Source: Nocardioides mangrovicus
Lineage (GTDB): Bacteria; Actinomycetota; Actinomycetes; Propionibacteriales; Nocardioidaceae
Direction: 5' to 3'
NCBI RefSeq assembly: GCF_003674065.1
Contig: NZ_RDBE01000001.1
Location: 457,614-521,613, forward strand
Length of the DNA: 64,000 nucleotides
Part shown: positions 24,777 to 32,503 of the stretch, piece after piece
How the letters are laid out: each line of letters opens with the position of its first letter
Position numbering within the stretch: the first letter of the stretch is position 1
The notes under the pieces: model-generated
What the model was told of the DNA's origin: nothing
The model's database searches: none
The model's input: only the letters and a program-made list of their open reading frames with translations
Position numbers and translations under genes: made by a program

Positions 24777-25565
24777 TCAACGGCCCTCGAAGACCGGCTT
24801 CTCCTTGGCCAAGAAGGCGTCCACGGCCCGGCGGTGGTCGTCGGTGGCGCCGGTGAGGTCCATCATGCGGCCCTCGAACGCGACCGCCTCCTCCAGCGGC
24901 GCGGAGCCGGAGTTGAGCACGGCCCGCCGCACGGCGCCGTAGGCGACGGTCGGTCCGGCGGCGAGCTTCGTGGCCAGCTCCGAGACGGCGTCGGCCAGCT
25001 CCTCGGCGGGCACGACGCGCGTGGCCAGGCCCAGCTCGAGCGCCTCGGCCGAGCCGATGGTGCGCGGGAAGTAGAGCAGCTCGAGCGCCTTGGCCGGGCC
25101 CACCAGCCGCGGCAGCGTCCACGACGAGCCGGTGTCGCACGACAGCGCGATGCCGGTGAAGGCCAGGTTGAACCCGGCCGGCTCGGCCAGCACGCGCAGG
25201 TCGCAGGCGAAGGCCAGGGAGGCGCCCGCACCCGCGGCCACGCCGTTGAGCGCGGCCACGACCGGCTTCGGCATCGTCGCCAGCGCCAGCACGGTGGGGT
25301 TGTAGTGGGCGGCCACGGTGTCGACCAGCCGCTCGCCGCTGCGCAGCCCGGCGACGTGCTCCTTGAGGTCCTGGCCGACGCAGAACGCGCGTCCGGTGCC
25401 GGTCAGCACCACGCAGCGCACCGCCTCGTCGTCGGCGGCCTGGGTCACCGCCTCGAGCAGCGCCTCCTTGGTCGCCAGGTCGAGGCTGTTCATGGCGTCG
25501 GGACGGTTCAAGGTGATGGTCGCGACGCCGGCACTGAGGTCGTACTCCACAACGGATCCGGTCAT
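24777..25565 (-). CDS. Enoyl-CoA hydratase/isomerase family protein
   Basis: Crotonase-fold protein of 262 residues. Oxyanion-hole regions are visible as TGTGRAFCVGQDLKEH and ALNGVAAGAGASLAFACDLRV, and the C-terminal helices end with AVDAFLAKEKPVFEGR, typical of hydratase/isomerases such as PaaG-like enzymes. The aspartate in CDTGSS region (ALSCDTGSSWTLPRLVG) is the isomerase-type residue, so isomerase activity is possible. ATG 25565 has CAGACT 8 nt upstream; an in-frame ATG at 25589 is an alternative. It is divergent from the DUF3117 gene. Confidence 0.87.
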   Translation of the reverse strand: MTGSVVEYDLSAGVATITLNRPDAMNSLDLATKEALLEAVTQAADDEAVRCVVLTGTGRAFCVGQDLKEHVAGLRSGERLVDTVAAHYNPTVLALATMPKPVVAALNGVAAGAGASLAFACDLRVLAEPAGFNLAFTGIALSCDTGSSWTLPRLVGPAKALELLYFPRTIGSAEALELGLATRVVPAEELADAVSELATKLAAGPTVAYGAVRRAVLNSGSAPLEEAVAFEGRMMDLTGATDDHRRAVDAFLAKEKPVFEGR

Positions 25566-25658
25566 GGATGGCGAGTCTGCCGCACCCATGGGGAATAATG
25601 GTCCGGCGCGGTCGACCAGGACGGCCCGTACGCCCTGAACGGAAGAAGAGGTATGTCG

Positions 25659-25826
25659 ATGGCGGCGATGAAGCCGAGGACCGGCGACGGTCCGCTGGAG
25701 GTCACCAAGGAGGGTCGCGGCATCGTCATGCGCGTCCCGCTGGAGGGCGGTGGCCGTCTGGTCGTCGAGCTCAACGCCGAGGAGGCCGGTGCTCTCGGCG
25801 ACGCCCTCAAGGACGTCGTCGGCTGA
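25659..25826 (+). CDS. DUF3117 protein
   Basis: A 55-residue protein that matches the highly conserved actinobacterial DUF3117 family from end to end (MAAMKPRTGDGPLEVTKEG..., ending ALGDALKDVVG). The function is unknown. ATG 25659 gives a good spacing (about 8 nt) from the AAGAGG ribosome-binding site; ATG 25653 would be too close. A likely promoter is the AATAAT/ATTATT patch around 25,592-25,600, shared with the divergent enoyl-CoA hydratase gene. pepA begins 8 bp after the stop. Confidence 0.9.
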   Translation: MAAMKPRTGDGPLEVTKEGRGIVMRVPLEGGGRLVVELNAEEAGALGDALKDVVG

Positions 25827-25834
25827 CGCGACCC

Positions 25835-27313
25835 TTGCTGCCACCACAGGTCTCACCCCCCACCTTCACCTGGGCCGCCGCGACCCCCGCCGACGCGGGC
25901 GTCGTCGCCGTTCCCGTCCTGTCGCACGAGGACGGGCCGATGCTGGGCCCGGGATCCGTCGAGCCCGCCGACGACCTCGACGTGTTCGCGGCGCTGGCCG
26001 CGGACGACGCCGACGGCACCGCCGGCCAGGTCACCCGGCTGCCGTGGCGCGACCGCGTCCTGCTCCTGGTCGGCGTCGGCGAGGCCACGCCGCGCGACCT
26101 GCGCACGGCGGGCGCCGCACTGGCCCGGGCGGTCAAGGGGGCCGAGCAGCTGGCCACCAGCGTCGCGGAGGTGGCCGACGACGCCGGTCTCCGCGCGTTC
26201 GTGGAGGGGCTGGTGCTGGCCTCGTTCGAGTTCACGATGCGCTCGACCGGCCCGACCGCGCGGCCCGTCGAGCGCGTGGTGCTGCTCGGCACCGAGCGGG
26301 CCGATGCCCTGGCCCGCGGCCTGGCGGTCGCCGGGGCCGGTTGGCGCGCCCGGTTCCTGGCCACCGTGCCCTCGAACCTGAAGAACCCGCAGTGGTTCGT
26401 CGAGCAGGCCACCGAGATCGCCGAGGCCGCCGGCCTGGGCGTCGACGTGCTCGACGAGCAGCAGCTCGAGCGCCGCGGCTACGGCGGCATCAGCGCCGTG
26501 GGCCGCGCCTCGGCCACGCCGCCGCGGCTGCTCACGCTGCGCTACCGCCCGTCGGGCCGCGGCTCCCGCAAGGCGCCCCACCTGGTGCTGGCGGGCAAGG
26601 GCATCACCTTCGACTCCGGCGGCCTCTCGATCAAGGGCGCCGAGCTCATGGTCAACATGAAGCGCGACATGTCCGGCGCCGCCGTGGTGCTCTCGGTGAT
26701 GGCCGCGCTGGCCGAGGTCGGCTGCCCGCTGCGGGTCACCGCGCTGCTGCCGCTGGCCGAGAACGTCATCGGCGGTGACGCGCTGCGCCCCGGCGACGTC
26801 ATCACCCACTACGGCGGCCGCACCACGGAGGTCACCAACACCGACGCCGAGGGCCGGCTGGTCCTCGCCGACGCGCTGGCCCACGCCGTGGCCGACCTCG
26901 AGCCCGACCTGCTGGTCGACGTCGCCACCCTCACCGGCGCGATGAAGGTCGCGATGGGGCTGCGCATCGGCGGCTACTTCGCCACCGACGACGGCCTGGC
27001 CGGCCACCTCGACGCCGCGGCGGCCGCCGCCGGCGAGCCGCTGTGGCGGATGCCGCTGGCCGACGTCTACGCCGAGCGGCTGTCCTCGAAGGTCGCCGAC
27101 GCCGACAACGCCCCCGGCAGCGCCCAGGCGATCACCGCCGCGCTCTTCCTGCAGCACTTCACCGGCGGCCTGCCCTGGGCGCACCTGGACCTGGCCTCGG
27201 TCGGCGACGCGCTCGAGGACCGCGAGGAGTGGACCAAGGGCCCGACCGGGTTCGGCGCCCGGGCGCTGCTGTACTGGCTGGAGCAGGCCGAGCCGCTGGC
27301 CGGCGTCGGCTAG
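25835..27313 (+). CDS. pepA: Leucyl aminopeptidase (M17)
   Basis: Cytosolic dizinc/manganese M17 aminopeptidase of about 492 residues, releasing N-terminal amino acids. The catalytic signature NTDAEGRL is intact, and AGKGITFDSGGLSIKG carries the metal-binding lysine and aspartate; the N-terminal third is the variable regulatory domain. The start is weak: TTG 25835 is the best in-frame candidate, since no ATG or GTG lies between the DUF3117 gene and conserved sequence, and no clear ribosome-binding site is seen. It is probably co-transcribed with DUF3117. Confidence 0.92.
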   Translation: MLPPQVSPPTFTWAAATPADAGVVAVPVLSHEDGPMLGPGSVEPADDLDVFAALAADDADGTAGQVTRLPWRDRVLLLVGVGEATPRDLRTAGAALARAVKGAEQLATSVAEVADDAGLRAFVEGLVLASFEFTMRSTGPTARPVERVVLLGTERADALARGLAVAGAGWRARFLATVPSNLKNPQWFVEQATEIAEAAGLGVDVLDEQQLERRGYGGISAVGRASATPPRLLTLRYRPSGRGSRKAPHLVLAGKGITFDSGGLSIKGAELMVNMKRDMSGAAVVLSVMAALAEVGCPLRVTALLPLAENVIGGDALRPGDVITHYGGRTTEVTNTDAEGRLVLADALAHAVADLEPDLLVDVATLTGAMKVAMGLRIGGYFATDDGLAGHLDAAAAAAGEPLWRMPLADVYAERLSSKVADADNAPGSAQAITAALFLQHFTGGLPWAHLDLASVGDALEDREEWTKGPTGFGARALLYWLEQAEPLAGVG

Positions 27314-27323
27314 ATCTTCTGCG

Positions 27324-27947
27324 TCAGATCTTCTGGGCCAGCAGCAGCCCGTCGCCCACCGGCAGCAGCAGTGGCACCAGGGCCTCGTCGCCCGCCAGCG
27401 TGCGCCCCAGCTCGCGGACGGCGACGGTCTCGGCGTCGCGCTGGGAGGGGTCGGCGACCTTGTCGTGCCATAGCGCGTTGTCGAAGGCCACCACGCCGCC
27501 CGGGCGCAGCAGCCGCAGCGCCTCGGCCAGGTAGGCCGGGTACTCCTGCTTGTCGCCGTCGCAGAAGACGATGTCGTAGTGCCCGTCGGTCAGCCGGGGG
27601 AGCACGTCGAGCGCGGAGCCCGGGATGAGCCGCGCGCGCTGGGCCACGAAGCCGGCCTCGGAGAAGGTCTCGCGGGCCAGCCGCTGGTGCTCGGCCTCGA
27701 CGTCGACGCTGGTCAGCACCCCGTCGGCGGCCATGCCGCGCAGCAGCCACACCCCGGAGACGCCGGTGCCGGTGCCGATCTCGACGACCGCCTTGGCGTC
27801 GAGCACGGCGGCCAGGAACCGCAGCGTCGCGCCGCCTCCCGCACCGATGGGCGTGACGCCCACCTCGCGGGCGCGACCGCGCGCGGTCTCCAGGATCTCG
27901 TCCTCGGCGACGAACTGGTCGGCGTAGGTCCAGCTCGCGGGTTTCAC
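27324..27947 (-). CDS. SAM-dependent O-methyltransferase (class I)
   Basis: Methyltransferase of 207 residues, O-methyltransferase family 3. The SAM motif I is VVEIGTGTGVSGVWLL, the acidic motif II TSVDVEAEH, and YDIVFCDGDKQEYPAYL with the metal-binding Asp residues indicates a divalent-cation-dependent enzyme. It corresponds in position to mycobacterial Rv1220c, the divergent neighbour of sigE. GTG 27947 has TAGAGT 7 nt upstream, whereas the upstream in-frame start at 28013 would cross that hexamer. The substrate is unknown. Confidence 0.9.
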   Translation of the reverse strand: MKPASWTYADQFVAEDEILETARGRAREVGVTPIGAGGGATLRFLAAVLDAKAVVEIGTGTGVSGVWLLRGMAADGVLTSVDVEAEHQRLARETFSEAGFVAQRARLIPGSALDVLPRLTDGHYDIVFCDGDKQEYPAYLAEALRLLRPGGVVAFDNALWHDKVADPSQRDAETVAVRELGRTLAGDEALVPLLLPVGDGLLLAQKI

Positions 27948-27954
27948 GCGCGTG

Positions 27955-27960
27955 ACTCTA
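27955..27960 (-). promoter_or_regulatory. -10 hexamer TAGAGT of the O-methyltransferase gene
   Basis: TAGAGT on the minus strand is 7 nt before GTG 27947, with no Shine-Dalgarno; this decides the start codon. Confidence 0.55.
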
Positions 27961-27984
27961 CCGTTGAGCGGGAACCGTCGAGCG

Positions 27985-28010
27985 GGAACACTGCCCCGGA
28001 GCGGCACGTT
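27985..28010 (+). promoter_or_regulatory. ECF-type promoter upstream of sigE (GGAACA-N16-CGTT)
   Basis: GGAACA (27985-27990) and CGTT (28007-28010), 16 nt apart, match the -35/-10 pattern of group IV sigma factors such as SigE and SigH. A direct repeat GAGCGGGAAC occurs at 27966 and 27980. It would start transcription about 60 nt upstream of sigE and suggests autoregulation or control by another ECF factor. Confidence 0.55.
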
Positions 28011-28066
28011 CACTCTTCACAGGCAGCGCTCAGTGCGGTGCTCAGTGTCCTTTCAGATCCGATTCC

Positions 28067-28072
28067 TAGCGT
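28067..28072 (+). promoter_or_regulatory. Proximal -10 hexamer TAGCGT of sigE
   Basis: TAGCGT lies 6 nt before ATG 28079. Together with the ECF-type promoter about 60 bp further upstream it suggests two promoters, one housekeeping and leaderless and one stress-induced. Confidence 0.45.
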
Positions 28073-28078
28073 GAGGCC

Positions 28079-28678
28079 ATGAGGAAGCAGCAGACCGTCT
28101 CGGAGACCGACTCCACGCAGGGGTGGGTCGCGCCGAGCTGGGAGCAGATCGTCACCGACCACTCCGCCCGCGTCTACCGGCTGGCCTACCGGCTCACCGG
28201 CAACGCCCACGACGCCGAGGACCTCACCCAGGAGGTCTTCGTGCGGGTCTTCCGCAAGCTCGACTCCTACACGCCGGGCACCTTCGAGGGCTGGCTGCAC
28301 CGCATCACCACCAACCTGTTCCTCGACCAGGCCCGCCGCAAGAGCCGCATCCGCTTCGACGCGCTCGCCGACGACCAGGCCGCCCGGCTGCCCAGCCGCA
28401 CCCCGGCGCCCGATACGGCCTTCATGGACCAGCAGTTCGACGCCGACATCGAGGCCGCGCTGGCCGCGCTGCCGCCCGACTTCCGCGCGGCCGTGGTGCT
28501 GTGCGACGTCGAGGGGCTCACCTACGAGGAGATCGCCGACGTCTTGAACCTCAAGATGGGCACCGTGCGCTCCCGGATCCACCGCGGCCGCTCCATGCTG
28601 CGCGACGCGCTGTCCCACCGCGCCCCGGCCCCCGGCCGGCTGCGCTACTCCGGCCCCCGCCTGCACCCGGTCAGCTAA
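28079..28678 (+). CDS. sigE: ECF RNA polymerase sigma factor SigE
   Basis: Group IV sigma factor of 199 residues. Region 2 is [32 protein letters not shown] (about 31-62) with [16 protein letters not shown]; region 4 is [45 protein letters not shown] 30-residue N-terminal extension matches actinobacterial SigE. The divergent methyltransferase, the zinc-type anti-sigma gene 3 bp downstream and htrA after it reproduce the mycobacterial sigE-rseA-htrA order, so an envelope-stress role is well supported. Confidence 0.94.
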   Translation: MRKQQTVSETDSTQGWVAPSWEQIVTDHSARVYRLAYRLTGNAHDAEDLTQEVFVRVFRKLDSYTPGTFEGWLHRITTNLFLDQARRKSRIRFDALADDQAARLPSRTPAPDTAFMDQQFDADIEAALAALPPDFRAAVVLCDVEGLTYEEIADVLNLKMGTVRSRIHRGRSMLRDALSHRAPAPGRLRYSGPRLHPVS

Positions 28679-28681
28679 GCG

Positions 28682-29215
28682 ATGCGCCTCCACGGACACC
28701 TCGGCGACCGGGTCAGTGCCCTGGTCGACGGGCAGCTGTCCGCCCAGGAGGAGGAGCAGGCCTGGTCGCACACCATGAGCTGTGCGGCCTGCCGCCGGCT
28801 GGTCGAGCGCGAGGGCTGGATGAAGTCGCGGCTGGCCGGCATGTCGGCGGCGCCCGCCGCCGGGCCGCAGCCGCGGCCCGGCCTGCTCGGGGCGCTCTAC
28901 GACGTCGACGCCTGGGCCGTGGTCGACGAGATCGAGCGGGAGGACCGCACCCGCCGGGTCGGCCTGACCGCCGTCGGGGTGGGCTCGGTCGGTGCGGCGG
29001 TGCTCGGCATCGTGGCCCTCACCGGCGCGCCCGCGGGGAGCGGGCAGCTGGCACCGAGCCGCCCGGCGCCGGCGCAGATCAGCTACCAGATGGGCTCCCA
29101 GGCCGCCGCCACCGGCCAGGCCCAGAATCAGGCCCAGAATCAGGCCCAGCCCGGCGCCGGCCTCGGCGCCAGCACCGGTCCCGTCGTCGCCGTCACGAGG
29201 CATCGCGCAAGATAG
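28682..29215 (+). CDS. rseA: Zinc-containing anti-sigma factor (RseA-like)
   Basis: Protein of 177 residues. The N-terminal zinc-binding anti-sigma domain has HxxxCxxC (H30, C34, C37 in SHTMSCAACRRLVE). Unlike many transmembrane anti-sigmas, the later hydrophobic stretch (VGLTAVGVGSVGAAVLGIVALTG, about 93-115) could act as one membrane segment, leaving a 60-residue external tail that ends in a Gln/Ala/Asn repeat. It is expected to hold SigE inactive until envelope or redox stress. It is 3 bp downstream of sigE. Confidence 0.88.
   Translation: MRLHGHLGDRVSALVDGQLSAQEEEQAWSHTMSCAACRRLVEREGWMKSRLAGMSAAPAAGPQPRPGLLGALYDVDAWAVVDEIEREDRTRRVGLTAVGVGSVGAAVLGIVALTGAPAGSGQLAPSRPAPAQISYQMGSQAAATGQAQNQAQNQAQPGAGLGASTGPVVAVTRHRAR
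29117..29149 (+). repeat. Tandem 12-bp repeat in the rseA tail
   Basis: CAGGCCCAGAAT is repeated at 29117, 29129 and in part at 29141, encoding AQAQNQAQNQAQ in the external tail of the anti-sigma factor. The length could vary by slippage without breaking the frame. Confidence 0.8.
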
Positions 29216-29220
29216 GGGAC

Positions 29221-30486
29221 GTGAGCGACCAGGAGCAGCCACCCGGCGGTGAGTGGACCAGCCCGTCGACGCCGCCGCCTCCTGCGCCCGCTCCCACCCC
29301 TGCGGCACCGGCCTACCAGCCGCCGACCTACCCGCTCCCGCCCTACCCCTACGCCCAGCCGGCACAGCCGGTGCGGCCCACCGCGCGCACCTCGGGGTGG
29401 GTCTGGCCCGTGGTGGCGCTCGTCGCGCTGCTGGTCGGCCTGGTCGGCGGTGTGTTCGGCGGGCTGCTGGCCGGTCGCAGCGTCACCGGCGGCGACGGCT
29501 CGGGCGGCGTGCTGCGGGTCGAGAAGCGCACCGCCGCGCCGCTGCCGGCCAACAATCGCAGCGTCGCCTCGGTGGCCCAGAAGCTGCTGCCCAGCACCGT
29601 GCAGATCATCGCCGAGTACGACAACGACCCGCGCGGGGCGACCGGCTCCGGCTTCGTGCTGGACCGCCAGGGCCACGTCATCACCAACAACCACGTGGTG
29701 GCCGCCGCCGCGAAGGACGACGGCAACATCGAGATCGTCGACCAGAACGGCACCCATTCCAAGGCCACCGTCGTCGGTCGCAGCTCGGTCTACGACGTCG
29801 CCGTGCTGAAGTGCCCGGGGTGCACCGGGCTCACCCCGGCCAAGCTCGGCTCGTCCACGCAGATGCGGGTGGGCGAGACCGTCATCGCCTTCGGCTCGCC
29901 GCTCGGGCTCTCCAGCACCGTGACCTCGGGCATCGTCAGCGCGCTGGACCGGCCGGTCACGACCGGCGAGAGCCAGGACGACCAGTCCTACATCAACGCC
30001 GTGCAGACCGACGCCGCCATCAACCCCGGCAACTCCGGTGGCCCGCTGGTCGACCTCCAGGGCCAGGTGATCGGCATGAACTCCGCGATCGCCTCGATGG
30101 GCTCGGTCACCAGCGACCAGAGCGGCTCCATCGGGGTCGGGTTCGCGATCCCGATCGAACAGGTCGAGATCACCGCCGACCAGATCCTGCGCACCGGCCG
30201 CGCGGAGTACCCGGTGATCGGCGCCAACGTCTCCAGCAAGGAGAACGTCGACGGTGCCCAGATCACTGGCGTCAGCTCCGGTGAACCCGCCTCCGCTGCG
30301 GGGCTGCGCGCCGGCGACCTGGTGACGAAGGTCGACGGCAAGCCGATCACCGACAGCATCGGCCTGGTGGTGGCGATCCGCAGCCACGTCCGCGGCGACA
30401 AGCTCGACCTCACCGTCAAGCGCGACGGGACGACGCGTCAGGTCACCGTCACCCTCAGCGCGAAGGCGGACGCCTCGAGCGGCTAG
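29221..30486 (+). CDS. htrA: HtrA/DegP-type serine protease with PDZ domain
   Basis: Membrane-anchored envelope protease of 421 residues. A Pro-rich cytosolic N-terminus (about 1-55) and one membrane segment (about 60-85) precede a trypsin-like domain with the triad His in TNNHVV, Asp in YDVAVLK and Ser in GNSGGPLV, then one PDZ domain (about 335-410, GEPASAAGLRAGDLVTKVDGKPI). In Mycobacterium the same gene follows rseA in the sigE operon and handles misfolded envelope proteins. GTG 29221 comes 6 bp after the rseA stop, with a weak GGGGA upstream. Confidence 0.94.
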   Translation: MSDQEQPPGGEWTSPSTPPPPAPAPTPAAPAYQPPTYPLPPYPYAQPAQPVRPTARTSGWVWPVVALVALLVGLVGGVFGGLLAGRSVTGGDGSGGVLRVEKRTAAPLPANNRSVASVAQKLLPSTVQIIAEYDNDPRGATGSGFVLDRQGHVITNNHVVAAAAKDDGNIEIVDQNGTHSKATVVGRSSVYDVAVLKCPGCTGLTPAKLGSSTQMRVGETVIAFGSPLGLSSTVTSGIVSALDRPVTTGESQDDQSYINAVQTDAAINPGNSGGPLVDLQGQVIGMNSAIASMGSVTSDQSGSIGVGFAIPIEQVEITADQILRTGRAEYPVIGANVSSKENVDGAQITGVSSGEPASAAGLRAGDLVTKVDGKPITDSIGLVVAIRSHVRGDKLDLTVKRDGTTRQVTVTLSAKADASSG

Positions 30487-30559
30487 GCCGCACGGTCTTG
30501 GGACGCGATCATCGGGCGCAGCCGAATGCGGAGATCAGCTCAGGAGGAGCCACGAACCG

Positions 30560-31741
30560 ATGGTGATCCAGTACTCGCTGCCGACCCTGATGGAGAAGGT
30601 CATGCGTGCGGGAGGTCGCCTGCAGTGGGCAACGACGACACCGGCACCGGAGGCGATCCAGGCCTTCGCCGACGCTGTTTGCCGGGCCTACCCACCTATC
30701 GACCCCGACAGCGACGACGACGTCGACATCCTCGACTTCTTCGGCCCAGGTGACGGCGAGGGCGGTCCGGTGATCTACATCAACCGCTGCGAAGCGCGTT
30801 GGCTCGGCGAGTACTTCATCACCCACCTCGCCGCAGCGCTGGAGGAGGCCGGCTTCCAAGGATGGCTACGGGAAGGAGCCCGGGTCGACGCCCCTGTCGT
30901 GCGCAACCCCTCGGTCGTCCTCGCCGCCACCATGAAGCTCGACTGGGACGTCTTCCTGGGCGTCGGCCCGAACGAATGGGGCCTGCCGCAGTGGGCCTGG
31001 TTCGTCGATCCCGAGCGCACCCACCGCGTCCTCGGCCCCTGGCTGGAGTGGACCACCTCGCTCGCCGGGGACTCCTTCCTGACGATGCGCGCCGTGACTT
31101 CCAAGGTCATCGCCTCGCTCGCCCGCGACATCGTGCTTCACACCTTGTCCGACCCTCTGCATTCGCCGCGCATCGTTCTGCTCGGCTTCGACGAGAGCGG
31201 TCAGCGGGCACGACGGCTGTGTATCGATCCGCACGGATTCGTCGGCCTGCAGTCCTACAACCCCGCTCAGAGTTGGCGGGACCACGCCGCGGATCTGACC
31301 GCCCTGGCGACCCACGCCGCCGGCGACCTGACTAACGCCTTCCTGCGAAACGCCAACCATCCCGAGTCATCAGTCGTCCTGGACATCACGTCGTTGCCGT
31401 GGCCCTACGTCATCCGGGCCCAGGTTGCCCACCTCGAAGAGAGCTACCTCTACGACGCTCATGGCTGGCAGCTGGTCACCGACCAGCATCTGGCCCACCT
31501 CGGCAACCTCGACCCGAGTCGCTGGCAGGTCGAGCTGGTGACAGCGGACCGCTACACCGTCACGGCCCGCGACCTCGCACCCTGGCTCGACGCTGACTCA
31601 CGACCCCTCGAACGAGGCGAGCCGCCACGCCCACCCGTGCCACCCATCGGCGTCTTGGACACCGCCCGCGCCGACTTCGCCGACGATCTGATGAGTCACC
31701 AAGTGCTCCTGGACCACCCGTTTCCTACCTATCCCGCTTGA
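30560..31741 (+). CDS. Hypothetical protein in an inserted island
   Basis: A 393-residue protein of unknown family. It is acidic, has no signal peptide or membrane segment, and contains many Trp, His and Tyr residues (LGPWLEWTTSLAGDSF, WPYVIRAQVAHLEESYLYDAHGWQLV). Codon use includes more A/T-ending codons than its neighbours. The start ATG 30560 has a strong AGGAGGAG ribosome-binding site about 10 nt upstream, unlike most genes here. It lies between htrA and tatB, which are adjacent in related genomes, so it was probably acquired. An association with toxins or phage defence cannot be judged from sequence alone. Confidence 0.6.
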   Translation: MVIQYSLPTLMEKVMRAGGRLQWATTTPAPEAIQAFADAVCRAYPPIDPDSDDDVDILDFFGPGDGEGGPVIYINRCEARWLGEYFITHLAAALEEAGFQGWLREGARVDAPVVRNPSVVLAATMKLDWDVFLGVGPNEWGLPQWAWFVDPERTHRVLGPWLEWTTSLAGDSFLTMRAVTSKVIASLARDIVLHTLSDPLHSPRIVLLGFDESGQRARRLCIDPHGFVGLQSYNPAQSWRDHAADLTALATHAAGDLTNAFLRNANHPESSVVLDITSLPWPYVIRAQVAHLEESYLYDAHGWQLVTDQHLAHLGNLDPSRWQVELVTADRYTVTARDLAPWLDADSRPLERGEPPRPPVPPIGVLDTARADFADDLMSHQVLLDHPFPTYPA

Positions 31742-31762
31742 TCTGTGCTGAACGAGGTCACG

Positions 31763-31915
31763 ATGGCTCTCGAGATCGACCTGCAGATGCCCAAGCGAGG
31801 CTGGGAGCGGCAGTATTGGCGCGAGCTGCGATTCGTGGTCAGGGCCGACTTCGGCGCGAGCGCCGAACAATGGCTCAAGAGCAGTTCGGGCTGGTCAGCG
31901 GTGCTCAAACCGTGA
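31763..31915 (+). CDS. Short hypothetical ORF (50 codons) in the island
   Basis: Reads MALEIDLQMPKRGWERQ... to ...SGWSAVLKP; the composition is protein-like, with WERQYWRELRFVVRADFG and few Arg/Pro runs. A GTG at 31745, four bases after the previous stop, is in frame and may be the true start (56 residues). The family is not recognised. It could be a complete small partner of the 393-residue protein or the front of a gene that has lost its 3' part. Confidence 0.4.
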   Translation: MALEIDLQMPKRGWERQYWRELRFVVRADFGASAEQWLKSSSGWSAVLKP

Positions 31916-31985
31916 CTAAGGCAAGAGCCGACTTTGGCGGCATGATCATGACCTAAGAGCTGATCGCGGGAAAAACCCTGGCACG

Positions 31986-32155
31986 ATGTTGGATGACATA
32001 GTGGCGGAGCCGCATCAAGGTGCGACCTGGGGCTTTCGACTGGCTCCAGGCGCTAATGGTCTGTGGTGGCTCGGCGCCAGCCGTTATCGCCCAGAGTTTG
32101 GGGTGACATCAACCCAGTCGAGAAGGTCGTCGACCTGGTGGTGAGGCTCGCCTGA
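31986..32155 (+). pseudogene. Frameshifted short ORF in the island
   Basis: ATG 31986 opens MLDDIVAEPHQGATWGF...RYRPEFG, protein-like to about codon 39, then turns into a Ser/Arg/Thr string and stops at 32142-32144. The other frame from 32105 reads DINPVEKVVDLVVRLA and stops at 32153-32155. The switch falls at the GGGG run 32100-32103, as if one G had been lost. I read this as one broken gene of about 56 codons, or a sequencing error at the homopolymer. Confidence 0.4.
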
Positions 32156-32160
32156 ACCGG

Positions 32161-32499
32161 TTACGTAGCCTCTGTGTCGTACGGCGGGGTCTCGCCCACG
32201 AGCAGCGGCAGGTGGCCGGGCTTGACCTTGGCCTGGCGCTCCTCCTCCTCGATGGCCGAGAGCGCCTCCATCACCTGCTGGCGGATGGCGACGCGGGGGT
32301 CGAGGTCGCGCAGGTTGAGGTCGGCGTAGTCCGGTCCGAGCTCGTCGCGCAGCTCCTGCTGGGCGTTGCGGGCGAAGGTACGGGCCGCGTGCAGCATGCG
32401 CGCGGCTTGGCGGGCGAACTCGGGAAGCCGCTCGGGTCCGAAGACGATGACCGCGACCACGAGGATGACGCCGATCTCCGGCAGCCCGACGTCCAGCAC
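32161..32499 (-). CDS. tatB: Sec-independent translocase subunit TatB
   Basis: Protein of 112 residues with the TatA/B signature: a very short N-terminus, one membrane helix (LPEIGVILVVAVIVFGPERLPEFAR, FGPERLP hinge) and an amphipathic helix followed by an acidic/Pro tail. Assigned TatB rather than TatA from length and from its place near sigE-htrA, where mycobacterial tatB lies. GTG 32499 comes 4 bp after the mrp stop; TAAAAT, inside the end of mrp, is 8 nt upstream and no Shine-Dalgarno is seen. Confidence 0.9.
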   Translation of the reverse strand: MLDVGLPEIGVILVVAVIVFGPERLPEFARQAARMLHAARTFARNAQQELRDELGPDYADLNLRDLDPRVAIRQQVMEALSAIEEEERQAKVKPGHLPLLVGETPPYDTEAT

Positions 32500-32503
32500 G
32501 GTG

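Noticed and set aside
31738-31956. 72-codon plus-strand frame in the island
   Set aside because: Arg-rich and overlapping a more protein-like frame (31763-31915); its last 25 codons look less odd, but there is no support for a separate gene.
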